The notes below the pieces were generated by a model. It was not told the origin of the DNA, made no database searches, and was given only the letters and a program-made list of their open reading frames with translations. Source: Tubiluchus corallicola (Eukaryota > Priapulida > Priapulimorpha > Priapulimorphida > Tubiluchidae). Taken from it: DNA of 64,000 nucleotides. Positions within the stretch are counted from its first letter, which is position 1. Every line of letters starts with the position of its first letter. The DNA is taken from the NCBI GenBank assembly GCA_030141605.1, contig JAQGDQ010000318.1:191001-255000 (forward strand), given 5' to 3'. Position numbers and translations under genes: made by a program. Shown in pieces: positions 36,072 to 46,844 of this stretch.

Positions 36072-36150
36072 GAGTGATCCCAATTTCCACTTAGCAACGA
36101 AAGTCAAGCACTGTTAAACCTGTTAGTAAATGGACAGTGGACAGACGATT
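36072..36150 (+). repeat. Possible 5S-rRNA-related SINE head
   Basis: ACGAAAGTCAAGCACTGTTA, AACCTGTTAGTAAATGGACA and GTGGAC align in order with the 5S core CGAAGTTAAGCAGC, GCCTGGTTAGTACTTGGATG, GGTGAC, with substitutions and small gaps. Preceded by GTGAGTGATCCC, comparable to TCTGATCACC in 5S. Divergence is high, so homology is tentative. Confidence 0.35.
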
Positions 36151-36935
36151 GCCAGAAACATAGCCCTAAGTGCCATAAACATCTGAACGTGGTTAAGAGA
36201 ATTCCAAAGAGTCCCATCGTGCGAAAATATTTCCCATGGGAATTCCCATGGACAAGTCCGTGATCAATACGCAAATGGATTCTCCTCCTCATTGCACATT
36301 ATGTGGGATTATTTTCATCAATGATTTCAAAAAATTATCTACATTTTTACTAAATAGTGAGTTGGTGACCAGCTCACGTGGCGACATCTAGTAAACGAAG
36401 AAAACCTTACCGACCAAGAGTCTCCCATTGATTGTTCTGCAAAAACAATTAAACATCGAAATCAGCTCGAGATTATTTGAACCTAATTCATCTTATGCAT
36501 TCAATTTTAATCACATTTTCTTCAACAATAATCTCAACAGGGCTGAATCCAATCAAGACACATGTGAAACTACGAGAAACCTTCACTTCTGTCACTGTCA
36601 CGCTTCCGAAAATAGCACCACCTTCCACACTTTCCGAAGTCACACTAATCCCAAGATCACCAGTTTTTTGGTATTTTTTCGTTTCAGTCAGCATTAAAGA
36701 AACTTAAACGTGCTGTAATAGCAAAGCTCGTGAAAGCACATCATGAATCACCCAAATCACGAATCCATTTTCAGCTAGGATCGTGTTCTTCAGCTTGCTG
36801 TATTTACATAGAAATTATCCAATTTTGCCAAAACAACTAGGCGGTCTATCGGGGGGTCAGTGATCTCATCAAAGGAGCTGTAATTGTTCCGGCATCGGGG
36901 TTTTGTTTTTGTAAAACACGCGTGGAAGTTGTTAA

Positions 36936-37670
36936 CGATTCCATGGATACTGTTTCCTCCTGGTGACAGACACAGAGAACCATGTAGAGGGCCTTGGAGT
37001 ATTCACCTGTTGGAATTCACAGACTCTGTGCACTGTAAGTTCACTAAAACAGGTAACAAAATTGTTCAAGATTCTAGAGACAATGCTGTCGTCTAGTGTC
37101 AGACACAGAGAAACATGTTGAGGGCCTTGGAGTAATAACTGTAGGAATTCTTAGACTTCGTGGACTGTAAGTTCACTAAAGCAGGTTACAGAATTGTTCA
37201 AAACTCTAGAGACAATGCTGCCGTCTAGTGTCAGACACAGAGAAACATGTTGAGGGCCTTGGAGTAATAACTGTAGGAATTCTCAGACTTCGTGGACTGT
37301 AAGTTCACTAAAGCATATTACAGAATTGTTAACGATTCCAGAGACAATGCTGCCCTCTATTGTCAGACACAGAGAACACATGTGGAGGACCTTGGAGTAA
37401 TCATCATGTAGGAATTTTTAGACTTCGTGGATTGTAAGTTCACTAAAGCAGGTACAAAATTGTTCAAGACTCCAGAGACAATGCTGCCGTCTAGTGTCAG
37501 ACACAGAGAAACATGTGGAGGGCCTTGGAGTAATCATCTGTAGGAATTCTCAAACTCTGTGCACTGTAAGTTCACTAAAGCAGGTTACAGAATTGTTAAC
37601 GACTCCAGAGACAATGCTGCCCTCTACTGGACTCCAGAGACAATATTTCCTCCTAGTGTCAGACACATTA
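36936..37670. repeat. 133-bp tandem repeat
   Basis: About 5.5 units. GACAATGCTG recurs at 37079, 37211, 37343, 37477 and 37610 (spacing 132-134). Units hold GTGTCAGACACAGAGAAACA, GAGGGCCTTGGAGTAAT and GTAAGTTCACTAAAGCAGGT. Confidence 0.92.
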
Positions 37671-37750
37671 GCATTACAATGAATGTAATTGCCTATTTAA
37701 TGTATCATTATGACAGTTCCTAATGCTATTCAATATTGACAATTTTACGT

Positions 37751-38362
37751 TTAAAGGAAGACAGGATGATTTTTCAGTTTCAAGTACGATAAAAAGTAAA
37801 CATTTTAACATAATTAATACTGCAAAAGCGTTTCTGATAATTAAATAATAGATTAAATACTTAATTAATAGCGGGCGACCCCAACTATTGATGCGTCACA
37901 AGCGAACATAATTTTCAACATCAAAGATATTGCACGAGCCTGTTGCACGTGTTTGGGAAAGCAAAAATTATAGTACACTGCTACTGTAAGATATTCAGTG
38001 CGCTGTACTAAAACTAAGCAAGTTTTAAGATAACAATTCAAATTTCAAATTCACCGCTGTGCTCACGTATGAGCTGTCGAACGTGGGTAGTTCGTCACTG
38101 ACACATCTGAACTAAGTGGTACAACACTTGTTTTTTGTGCAAGGCGTTTCCGAAATGCAGGCGCTATTGCCCGTCTAACTAGCGAATGGCAAAATGCAAG
38201 TAAAAGAGAAGAAGAATTAGTGACGCGAACGTGAAATTGTGTTTGTGTGGTAATAATTCTTTCACGTGGGTCATTTTCAAAAAAAATTGTGTTTCCTTTC
38301 AATATTTTAACGAGCAGATTGTTTCTACCTACAGTCTAAGATTGGGTCCAGTTTTGATTTAA
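37751..38362 (+). mobile_element. MITE family A, full-length copy
   Basis: TTAA at both ends (37751-37754 and 38359-38362), left end TTAAAGGAAGACAGGATG, right end GGGTCCAGTTTTGATTTAA. Same order of internal blocks as 2327-2939 and nearly the same length (612 bp). Lies in the intron after the last ankyrin exon. Confidence 0.85.
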
Positions 38363-38854
38363 GTAATTTGATTTGATCTGAGCCGCGGGACTAACTCGTG
38401 TAACTCTTGTCTGGGTCAGTTTAACCTTCGAGTTATTATATACGCTGATAACATTACAGCACAGAAAGCTTCTATTGTGTGTGCTGTAACAGGTGCTGTA
38501 GTTGCACGTAATCGAATCACTTTTACTGTTGCCTTTGTAAACGATCAGAAATGTAAAAATAACTTCCTCGATTAGATATGAGTGGGTCAGACTGGGGGAG
38601 GGGGAAGGGGTAACTGTATCAGACAAAGAAGGGTTGGTTTAAAGCAACTGTTCATTTTGATTGAGTGCAGGTTGGTAACGAGGATGCTGTGGCCTGTGGG
38701 ACATTTAGTGAAGGAAATAAAAGGGAAGGTGTAAAAGGGGAGTGGGGCGAAAGCAAGAAGAGGAACAAGGAAAGAGAAAAATTAGGAAAGAAGAAGAAAA
38801 GAAAAAGAATAAGACAGACAGCTTTGGAGGGAGGGAGCGAGAGTACAAGAAAAA
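38363..38854. other. Intronic DNA, no exon seen
   Basis: No ankyrin-like or other coding segment recognised on the minus strand. A purine-rich stretch begins near 38700. Confidence 0.35.
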
Positions 38855-38861
38855 GAGAGTG

Positions 38862-38900
<39 letters not shown>

Positions 38901-39574
38901 TAAGGCAAGTGAGAGAGAGAGAGAGAGCGAGAGAAAGAGAAAGAGCGGAAGAGAGAGAAAGAGCAAGTGAGAGAGAGAGAGAGAGAGAGAGAGAGTGAGA
39001 GAAAAAAGCGAGAGAGCGGGAGAGAGAGTGTGCGAGAGAGTAAGTGAATGAGTGAGAGAGAAAGATACAGAGAGAGAGAGGGAGAGAAAGAGAGTGAAAG
39101 AGAGAGCGAGAGAGAGAGAGAGAGAGAGAAAGAGAGCGGGGGAGAGAGAGCATGAGAGAGAGTGAATGAGTGAGAGAGAAAGATAGAGCGAAAGAGAGAG
39201 AGAGAGAGCGAGTGAGAGAGAGAGAGGAGAGAGTGAATGAGTGAGAGAGAAACAGAGCGAGAGAGAGCGGGAGAGGGTGAGAAAGAGAGTGAATGAGTGA
39301 GAGAGAAAAATAGAGCGAGAGAGAGAAAGAGAGAGAGCGAGTGGCAGAGAGCGAGAGAGAGAGAGAGGAGAGAGTGACAGACAGAGAGAGAGGATAGAGT
39401 GAGAAGGAGAGAAATCATAGAGACCAGGCACCTAAAAAAACAGGAAGAAAGAAAGAAACACAGAAAGAAAAAGAGAGAAAGAAAGTGAGAGAAATAAGAC
39501 AACTAGATAAAAACAGAAAACAGAAAAAAAGAAAGAAAGAAAGAAAGAAAAATAATGTAAGTAAGTACGTAAGT

Positions 39575-39620
<46 letters not shown>

Positions 39621-39840
39621 CAAAGAAACAAAGAAAGAAAGAGAGAGAAAGAGAGAGAGAAAGAAAAAGAATGAAAGAGAGAAAAAAAGAAAGAGGGAAG
39701 GAAATTGCCAGGAAGAAAGAAACAGAGATAGAGAGAAAACGAAAAAGGAATGAAGGATAACAAGGAAATACACACGAAGAAATGAAAGAAGGAAAAAAGG
39801 TGGAGAAAAAGAAAAAAAGACGAGTAAAAAAACGGAAGAA
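38855..39840. repeat. ~1-kb polypurine tract
   Basis: Almost pure A/G on the plus strand: (GA)n with GAGC and GAGT variants to about 39420, then (GAAA)n to 39840. It generates very long false Leu/Ser/Phe frames on the minus strand. It ends about 30 bp from the donor of the ankyrin exon at 39871. Confidence 0.97.
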
Positions 39841-39870
39841 CAAATCAACGAATGTCTGAATGAAAATCAC

Positions 39871-39966
39871 CTTCAAATTTCCATGTTCGGCGGCTCCATG
39901 AAGGGGCGTTAAATTTTCATTGTTTGATTCGCATTTAGCACCTCTCCCCAACAACCACTGCAAGAC
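39871..39966 (-). CDS. ESPN: Espin-like protein, exon (ankyrin repeats 8-9)
   Basis: Acceptor TTTTGTAG| at 39967, donor TTGAAG|GTGA below 39871; 32 codons, phase 0 at both ends. The first residues are VLQWLLGRGAKCESNN, completing the repeat begun in the previous exon (RGHYQ + VLQWLLGRGA). ENLTPLHGAAEHGNLK follows, the start of the next repeat, with the TPLHxAAExG pattern seen at this place in espins. A second AG nine bases downstream would drop VLQ and break the ankyrin spacing, so the upstream acceptor is preferred. The exon that should finish this repeat was not found. Confidence 0.85.
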
Positions 39967-40389
39967 CTACAAAACACCAAATTTGTACTTAAATCTTACA
40001 TAAATTAGCATAAATTATCATTTAGAAACCTATTAATAATTATTAAAACTTGTAATCCTAAGGTTAAATTACTTTACATTAATTAAGACACTCTGAGATT
40101 TAAAATTACAAATTACATTACTTTAAAACGACTTTACATAACATTAATTAAATTAGGCTGAAGTTTAAATTACATTACATTTAAAATTTAATTTAAAATT
40201 GAAAAAATGCTACCGTTAAATGTACATATAAAAATGTTAAATGTTTTTAAATGTACATTAGTAGCTGTTTGGTCTATTTTATTGAAATGTCGTTATTATT
40301 TATTTTTAATTTTATTAATTTTGTTTTTTTATTCTTTATTTCAGCTCGAAGACGGTACGCTCCATAAGTCATAAAAAGTAATTAATAAT

Positions 40390-40805
40390 AAAGCTATTGT
40401 AAAACTACAGACGTAACACATAATACATTGACTGCCCAACCTTGGATGTTAAAGTTATAACTACAGACGTAATACATAATACATTACATAATACATTGAC
40501 TGCCCAACCTTAGATGTTAAAGTGATAACCCCAGACATAACACATAAAACATTGACTGCCCAGCCTTAGATGTTAAAGGGAAAACTACAGACTCAACACA
40601 TAATACATTGACTGCCCAGCCTTAGATGTTAAAGGGAAAACTACAGACTCAACACATAATACATTGACTGCCCAACCTTAGATGTTAAAGTGATAACCCC
40701 AGACATAACACATAAAACATTGACTGCCCAACGTTGCATATTAAAGTGATAACTACAGACATAACACATAATACATTGACTGCCCAACCTTGCATATTAA
40801 AGTGA
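40390..40805. repeat. 56-bp minisatellite
   Basis: About seven units of GACTGCCCAACCTTAGATGT, TAAAGTGATAACCCCAGACA and TAACACATAAAACATT. Confidence 0.92.
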
Positions 40806-41122
40806 ATTAAAATAAATATATATATATATAAATAAAACTTTTGAAAATTGTATGAATACCTTATCTAAAATGAAAAAAGCCCACTTATGTACTGGATTTG
40901 GATATGGCATTCAAAAATTTTTCAAAAGTATTTTCTTAACTTTTAGCTCAATTTTAATAATAACTTTCAGTGCTACGTTAACACCCAGCATTAAGTGTTT
41001 GTGGTGTGTTAGACCTGAATCACTACGACACAAAGATTTTCATTTATTTAACACTTAAACACATCAGGATTAATTAACTGAAATTTTTTACAAAATTGTC
41101 TTCGCATTTATATCTAATTTTA

Positions 41123-41127
<5 letters not shown>

Positions 41128-41168
<41 letters not shown>
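41128..41168. repeat. (AT)n microsatellite
   Basis: About 20 uninterrupted TA dinucleotides. Confidence 0.97.
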
Positions 41169-41171
<3 letters not shown>

Positions 41172-41422
41172 CTATTCTGCTGTTTTCCCACTTTTAATGC
41201 TACGAGCGTTTGTTGCACATTAACGTTCAGCATTAAGCGTTTGTGGTGTGTTATTACTGTGCTGTTCTCGCATATCATTCAGCACAGGCAATATTTGCTG
41301 TCTTCCATTCTACTATAACATGAAAATTCCTGGTGTTCAGTTTTCTGTATTTTGTCGCTAAGCTACAGCAAAAATAGCTATCACACTATTTGCAAACTGT
41401 TTACATCAGCTGTGAATCCTAC

Positions 41423-41509
41423 CTGGTAGTGACCTCTAGCGGCGGCATAATACAACGCCGTGTTTCCTCTTTCGTCCTTGTAATCGATGTTTTTGTTACC
41501 TGGCTCCAC
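41423..41509 (-). CDS. ESPN: Espin-like protein, exon (ankyrin repeat 7 end to 8)
   Basis: Acceptor TCCTGTAG| at 41510, donor TACCAG|GTAGG below 41423; 29 codons, phase 0 at both ends. Encodes VEPGNKNIDYKDERGNTALY then YAAARGHYQ. The DxxGNTALxYAAxRGH pattern is a canonical ankyrin helix pair and sits where espin has the equivalent DKDGATAMHFAASRGH. A conventional minus-strand ORF search misses this exon because the frame closes soon outside it. Confidence 0.85.
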
Positions 41510-41748
41510 CTACAGGAAATTAAAGTGAACTATAAAAAAACCAACAAGTGGCTGAAACGCATTAACATCTGAGTAAACGGTCAATAATTAATTAACTCAA
41601 CTAATTAAAGATTAATAGGTAAAGGTTACTAAATAATCTAATAATTCTAATTAATAGATAACGAATCGTCTCTTTTTTTCAAAAAAATGACAGAAGGGAC
41701 GTATCGAACTCAGTGCTCGATAAAAACTCTTTTCCATCCTGTGGAAGT

Positions 41749-42105
41749 TGTAATTGTATATTTTTTAGGTGCTGCCATCTATGAACTAATCCTTTTACAT
41801 TTTACTAGCTAAACTCACCCCCAGTATAATTATACGGTCCAGTGAATGCATATTCACTGGATCTCTCCCTATTTTACAGTAATGGGTTTTGTGAAGCCAA
41901 GTTTGCATAATCACCTATGCCTATATATACTGACTGGATTTACTTTCTAGTCACTGTCTAACTCTCAATGTTCAGTGCAGGACACTCTCACTCTCATTCA
42001 CAGTGTTCAGTGCAGTAGTCATTATACTCTCATGTGTATGTAGTCTAATAAACACTTTTCAGTTTTGTGCAAATATGCAGTATAGTTTTTTATTCTTGTT
42101 CTACA
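41749..42105 (+). mobile_element. Solo LTR (357 bp) in espin-like intron
   Basis: Begins TGTAATTG and ends TTCTACA. The immediately flanking bases are AAGT on the left (41745-41748) and AAGT on the right (42106-42109), a 4-bp target-site duplication. Internally it has a TATA box (TATATATA, 41922-41929) followed 120 bp later by AATAAA (42047-42052), the expected order of LTR promoter and polyadenylation signals on the plus strand. No internal retroelement sequence or second LTR is present, so it is a recombined solo LTR. The TSD length fits Ty3/gypsy-type elements. Confidence 0.75.
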
Positions 42106-42539
42106 AAGTGAGTGATCTACAACTTTAAACATGACTTTCACACATCCTACCAGTTGCATCGGTACCTCGTTTAACCGAAACTAACACACTTGCACACTTG
42201 ATGAAGCTGCTGAAAACTCACAGAGCCACCTTTTGGCGAAATAGTGAAATGCCGACATTATAAAACCTTGTTTCTGATCTAACAGCCCCATCACGTAGCC
42301 AACACAGTAACTAATTCATCTTTAATTAAATTTTAAAAAGTTAATTAATTTCATTAATCACCAGCTCATTTTCTAACAGAATTAATTAGAATTTCATAAT
42401 TATTAAATTAACTTAAATTAAAGCTATACGAAATATACACTTCGAAACGTTACTAAACATTTTTTTAAATTATTATTGATAATTGCGATGTACATAAACG
42501 ATTCCAATTATCAGTTAATGATGTTTACACCAGGTCGTC

Positions 42540-42960
42540 TTTTGAAATGCGGAAGTTGGTGCTTTGACTGGTGGACCTTTGTCTGTGATCAGCGTTTGAC
42601 CGGTGATCCTTTAACCGATGGACCCTTTAACTAGTGGAACTTTGACCGAGGATACTTTGACTTGTGATCCTTTAACCGTTGGAACTTTGTCTGTTGATTT
42701 TTTAGCTGGGGTTGCTGTGACAGGTGGACCTTTGTCTGTGATGAGCATTTCACTGGTAGACCTTTTTTGACTGTATGTCTTTTGACCAGAGGCCCTTTAA
42801 CCGGTGGACCTTTGATTAGCAGTCCTTTGACCAGAGGTCCTTAAACCGGTGGAACTTTAACTAGGGGTCCTTTAATTTGCAATGCTTTGACAGGTGAGCC
42901 TATGTCTGGTGGTTCCTTTGACTGGGACTGCTTTGACGGGTGGCACTTTGTCTGGCAGTT
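42540..42960. repeat. Degenerate ~18-bp repeat
   Basis: Many variants of TTTGACCGGTGGACC and CCTTTAACCGGTGGA, irregularly spaced. Looks like a decayed minisatellite. Confidence 0.75.
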
Positions 42961-43564
42961 TTTTCACCACCTACCTACATCCGCCATGATGAACTTCGGA
43001 ACACCCCGTTGTCCTGTACTATTCGACAATCTGTACACTCGATGGTGGGACTTTAAAACAGAACTTAATTTTCCCATCACCTATTTGCTCGCTGACCAGC
43101 CTCGGCGCTGCTTAACTCACACATCTTCAATTTCATTTCTTTTCGCTTAGCCTACCCCGTATCGCCAGGCTGCGTTTTTCTCAAACGTTGAAACTAATCA
43201 ACACACAACACACCTGTTGAACTCACCTGTTCACACCTGACCACTGCTGCCGATGTTTGCTGAGTGTTTTACCTGAGAATTACAGCTACAGGTAAGCACG
43301 CAGGTAAACCCAACTCAATAGCCTCAACAAATCCATTACCTGCCGTTTGGGACAACGGTATGTACCAAAAGTAATTATAACTGTCATTTCTACAGTTATT
43401 TGCCTTGGTTATACCGGGTGGCGCAAAAAAGTGTCGCTTGCAGAGTCGAAGAAGATTGCAAGAGTCGCTTGAAAATGATGTTACACGCGTTTATGACTAA
43501 GCATCAAAATTTTCCTTAGATTATAAGAATTATTTACTTTTGAGAACTTTTGCCTGTTTCTGTT

Positions 43565-44078
43565 TTAAAAGAACACAGGATGTTTTTCCATACACTACCC
43601 CAGTTTCAAGTACGAAAAAAGTATACATTTTAACAAAATTAATACTGCAAAAGCGTTTCTGATAATTAAATTACAGATCAAAATCCTAATTAACATCAGG
43701 CGAGCCCAACTGTTGATGACATCACAAACTAGCATAATTTTCAACAGCGAAAATATTCCATTCACGTGTTGCACGTGTTCGCGAAAGCGAAAACTGAAGT
43801 ACAGTACTACTGTAAGGTATTCAGTGCGTTGTACTAAAACTAGGCATGTTTTAAGACAAAACTTCAAATTCACGCATGAGCTGTAGAACGTGTGCAGTTC
43901 GTCACAAACTAACACAATTGAACTGAGAAGTACAGCACTTGTTTTTTGTGCAACACGTTTTCGAAATGCAGGCGCTAGTGCCCATCTAACTAGCAAATGT
44001 TAACATGTTTCGTTTCAATATTTTAAAAAGCGGGTTGTGTTCACCTACAGTTTAGGGTTGTGTCCGGTTTTCCTTTAG
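43565..44078 (+). mobile_element. MITE family A copy
   Basis: Starts TTAAAAGAACACAGGATG and ends TGTCCGGTTTTCCTTTAG. Its right-end word GTCCGGTTTTCCTTTA resembles the family B terminus. Some internal sequence before the right end is deleted compared with 2327-2939. Confidence 0.8.
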
Positions 44079-44279
44079 CTGTCAACAAGTCCAAAGCAAT
44101 ATGTCAGCGCATAAGCAAAATAGGGAATTACCTATTAAACACACCATTCAAGTTTAAAAGGATAAAAAACGTGATTTCAACGTACATTTTGTCCCAAGAA
44201 CTTTCTATGCAAGGTGACTCGCTCAGATTCTATCACTCGCCCGGATGTCTGGATTCAGTTGCTATATTGCCAGAAAAAC

Positions 44280-45190
44280 TACCGTTATTTGTCTAAACTG
44301 CCAAAACCTATGTTGTCATTGTATAGATTGGCATTGCCCAAAGCCTTTTGCCTAGACTGCCAATTGTTTCGACTACCTAGATTGTCATTAGTTAAAGTCA
44401 TTTGCCTAAATTGACATTTGACTAGATTGTCATTGCCTAGACTGCCATTGCTTAAAGTCTTTTACCTAAATTGACATTTGACTAGATTGTCATTGGCTAA
44501 AGTCTTTTAGCTAAATTGACATTTGCATTTGACTAGATTGTTATTGGCTAAAGTTTTTTGCCTAAGTTGACATTTGACTAGATTGCCATTGGCTAAAGTC
44601 TTTTGCCTAAATTGACATTTGACTAGATTGTTATTGGTTAAAGTCTTTTGCCTAAATTGACATTTGACTAAATTATCACTGGCTAAAGTTTTTTTGCCTA
44701 AGTTGACATTTGACTAGATTGTCATTGGCTAAAGTCTTTTGCCTAAATTGACATTTGACTAGATTGTCATTGGCTAAAGTCTTTTGCCTAAATTGACATT
44801 TGACTAGATTGTTATTGGCTAGAATTATTTGCCTAGACTGCTATTGCCTAGATTGTCATTTACCTAGACTGCCATCGCCTAGATTGTCATTTACCTAGTT
44901 TGTCGTTTACCTAGACTACCATTGCCTAGATTGCCATTTGTCTAGACTGACATTGCCTAGATTGCCATTTGTCTAGACTGCCATTGAATAGATTGCCATT
45001 TGTCTAAACTGCCATTGCCTAGATTGTCATTTACCTAGACTGCCATTGCCTAGATTGCCATTTGTCTAGACTGCCATTGCCTAGACTGCCAATGCCTAGA
45101 TTGTCATTTACCTAGACTGCCATTGCCTAGATTGCCATTTGTCTAGACTGCCATTGCCAAGTTTGTCATTTGCCTACAGAATTTGTCTAG
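44280..45190. repeat. Minisatellite of CTAGATTGCCATT-type units
   Basis: The left half (to about 44830) has units of about 57 bp with TTGGCTAAAGTCTTTTGCCT and AAATTGACATTTGACTAGAT. The right half has units of about 30 bp alternating GCCTAGATTGCCATTTGTCT and AGACTGCCATT. Confidence 0.9.
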
Positions 45191-45265
45191 ATTATTTGTT
45201 CATGTCCATTTGTGGGCGCGAACGGATGACCAAACAGATCTCGGATACTAAAAATACTAACTCAC

Positions 45266-45449
45266 CAAACAAGGTAGACAATCATCGTGACCCATGAGTG
45301 CTGCTGCATGCAAGGGAGTCATCCCATCCTCGGCAGAAATATTTCCGACTCCACCCCTAGACATGAGAATGGTCAAGCAATCCAGATGACCACCCTGGGC
45401 TGCTAGATATAATGCCGTACAGCCGTTGTCCATAGTTTCATTGACTGAC
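45266..45449 (-). CDS. ESPN: Espin-like protein, exon (ankyrin repeats 6-7)
   Basis: Acceptor CACTTTAG| at 45450, donor TGTTTG|GTGAG below 45266; 184 bases, starting with the last base of a codon split with the previous exon (AG|G = Arg) and ending in phase 0. Encodes SVNETMDNGCTALYLAAQGG, HLDCLTILMSRGGVGNISAE, DGMTPLHAAALMGHDDCL. Matches espin repeats with 'NGATPLYLACQEGHLEV' and 'DGMTPLHAAAQMGH', the latter nearly identical. Confidence 0.92.
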
Positions 45450-45479
45450 CTAAAGTGAGAGAATATTCGAATATTTTGG

Positions 45480-45640
45480 ATTGTGATCGAGCCCAGTTGA
45501 CCAGCCGGTTGGGGTTGGATTGTTAGTTGGTTGGTCGGTTGGTTGTTCGGTTGGCTTACTGCTTCGTTGGATGGTTGGCTGGATGGATGGTCGTTCGTTG
45601 GTTGAGTTGGTTAAATATCTGGGTAGGCTGGTTAGCTAAC
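45480..45640. repeat. (GGTT)-rich simple sequence
   Basis: GGTTGGTTGGT, GGTCGGTTGG and GGATGGTTGG words. Confidence 0.7.
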
Positions 45641-45699
45641 TGACCAATTATCTATTAATTACCATAACAGATATACACTAATTAAAAAACAAATATTTT

Positions 45700-46245
45700 T
45701 CTTGAAATGCAATCATGATTAATGCAATGTTGAATTGAAATGCAATCATGAATAAATGTAATCTTGAATTGAAATGCAATAATAATCATGAATAAATGCA
45801 ATCTTGAATTCAAATGCAATCATGAATAAATGTAATCTTGAATTGAAATGCAATCGTGATTAAATGCAATCTTTAATTGAAATGCAATCATGAATAAATG
45901 CAATCATGAATTGAAATGCAATCATGAATAAACGCAATCTTTAATTTAAATGCAGTCATGAATAAATGCAATCTTGAATTGAAATGCAATCACGAATAAA
46001 CGCAATCTTTAATTTAAATGCAGTCATGAATAAATGCAATCTTGAATTGAAATGCAATCACGAATAAATGAAATCTTGAATTGAAATGCAATCGTGATTA
46101 AATGCAATCTTGAAGTGAAATGCAATCATGAATAAATGCAATCTTGAATTGAAATGCAACTGTGAATAAATGCAATCTTGAATTGAAATGCAATCATGAA
46201 ATAAATGCTATCTTGAGTTGAAATGCAATCGTGCGTAAATCTTAA
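45700..46245. repeat. ~36-bp minisatellite
   Basis: About 15 units of GAATTGAAATGCAATCATGA followed by ATAAATGCAATCTT. Confidence 0.92.
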
Positions 46246-46739
46246 TTTAAAAAAAATACTGCAGGTAAATCTCATTGGTAAGTAACAGCCAGAGTCCAGT
46301 TGGTCAATATTCTCGTCCAGTGTCCAGGTGGTCAAATGTTTCAGCAGTAAACTGTTCTACTTTCAAAGAAAACCGAGTTTTACCAGCAAAAAGCAGGAAA
46401 TTGTTTAATAGCTGTGCAAATTGGTTGTAAAATTACTTTAACTAGTTGTTAACGGAAACAGGAAAAGTTGGAAATCCAACAGGTGGGTTTTTTATCAATT
46501 TTGTGGTTTAAAGTTTTGGAGCTTCCATAAATGGTAGAAGAACAGATAGACTGACAAATTGATAGAGAGATAGGAAAACTGACCCATGAAAGAATAAAAG
46601 TAGAGACAGTTAGAAAAATGAATAAATGTGAATTAAACATGACTACATCAGAAAACAAATAATAATGTGAATGAATTTTAATACATGAATAGATAAACAA
46701 AAGTGTTTATAAACAAATAAATAAATAAATGAATACATG

Positions 46740-46844
46740 GATAAGTGAATGATAGCTAGCTAGCTAGCTAGATAGATGGATGGATGGATGGATGGATGGA
46801 TGGACGGACGGACGGACGGACGGACGGACGGACGGACAGACAGA
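46740..46844. repeat. (GGAT)n/(GGAC)n/(GACA)n microsatellite, left part
   Basis: GATGGATGG passes into GGACGGACGG and ends GGACAGACAGA where the LINE begins. Same repeat class resumes at 48287. Confidence 0.95.

Larger units (their letters stand above)
39967..41422 (-). other. ESPN: Intron of the espin-like gene (1456 bp)
   Basis: Contains a 56-bp minisatellite (40390-40805), an (AT)n tract (41128-41168) and two copies of the GTTTGTGGTGTGTTA word (40996, 41236). Confidence 0.7.

Noticed and set aside
36488-36694. 68-codon minus-strand frame (GDLGISVTSESVEGG)
   Set aside because: Protein-like composition but closed by stops on both sides, without usable splice sites or a family match; probably chance.
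38652-39963. Minus-strand frames up to 265 residues rich in Leu, Ser and Phe
   Set aside because: Products of the polypurine tract. Only the short terminal segment over 39871-39966 is real coding sequence.
29405-43480. TACC(A/G)GGTGG(T/C)GCAAAAAA words resembling mariner ends
   Set aside because: Two isolated occurrences (29408 and 43415) without inverted partners or TA duplications.
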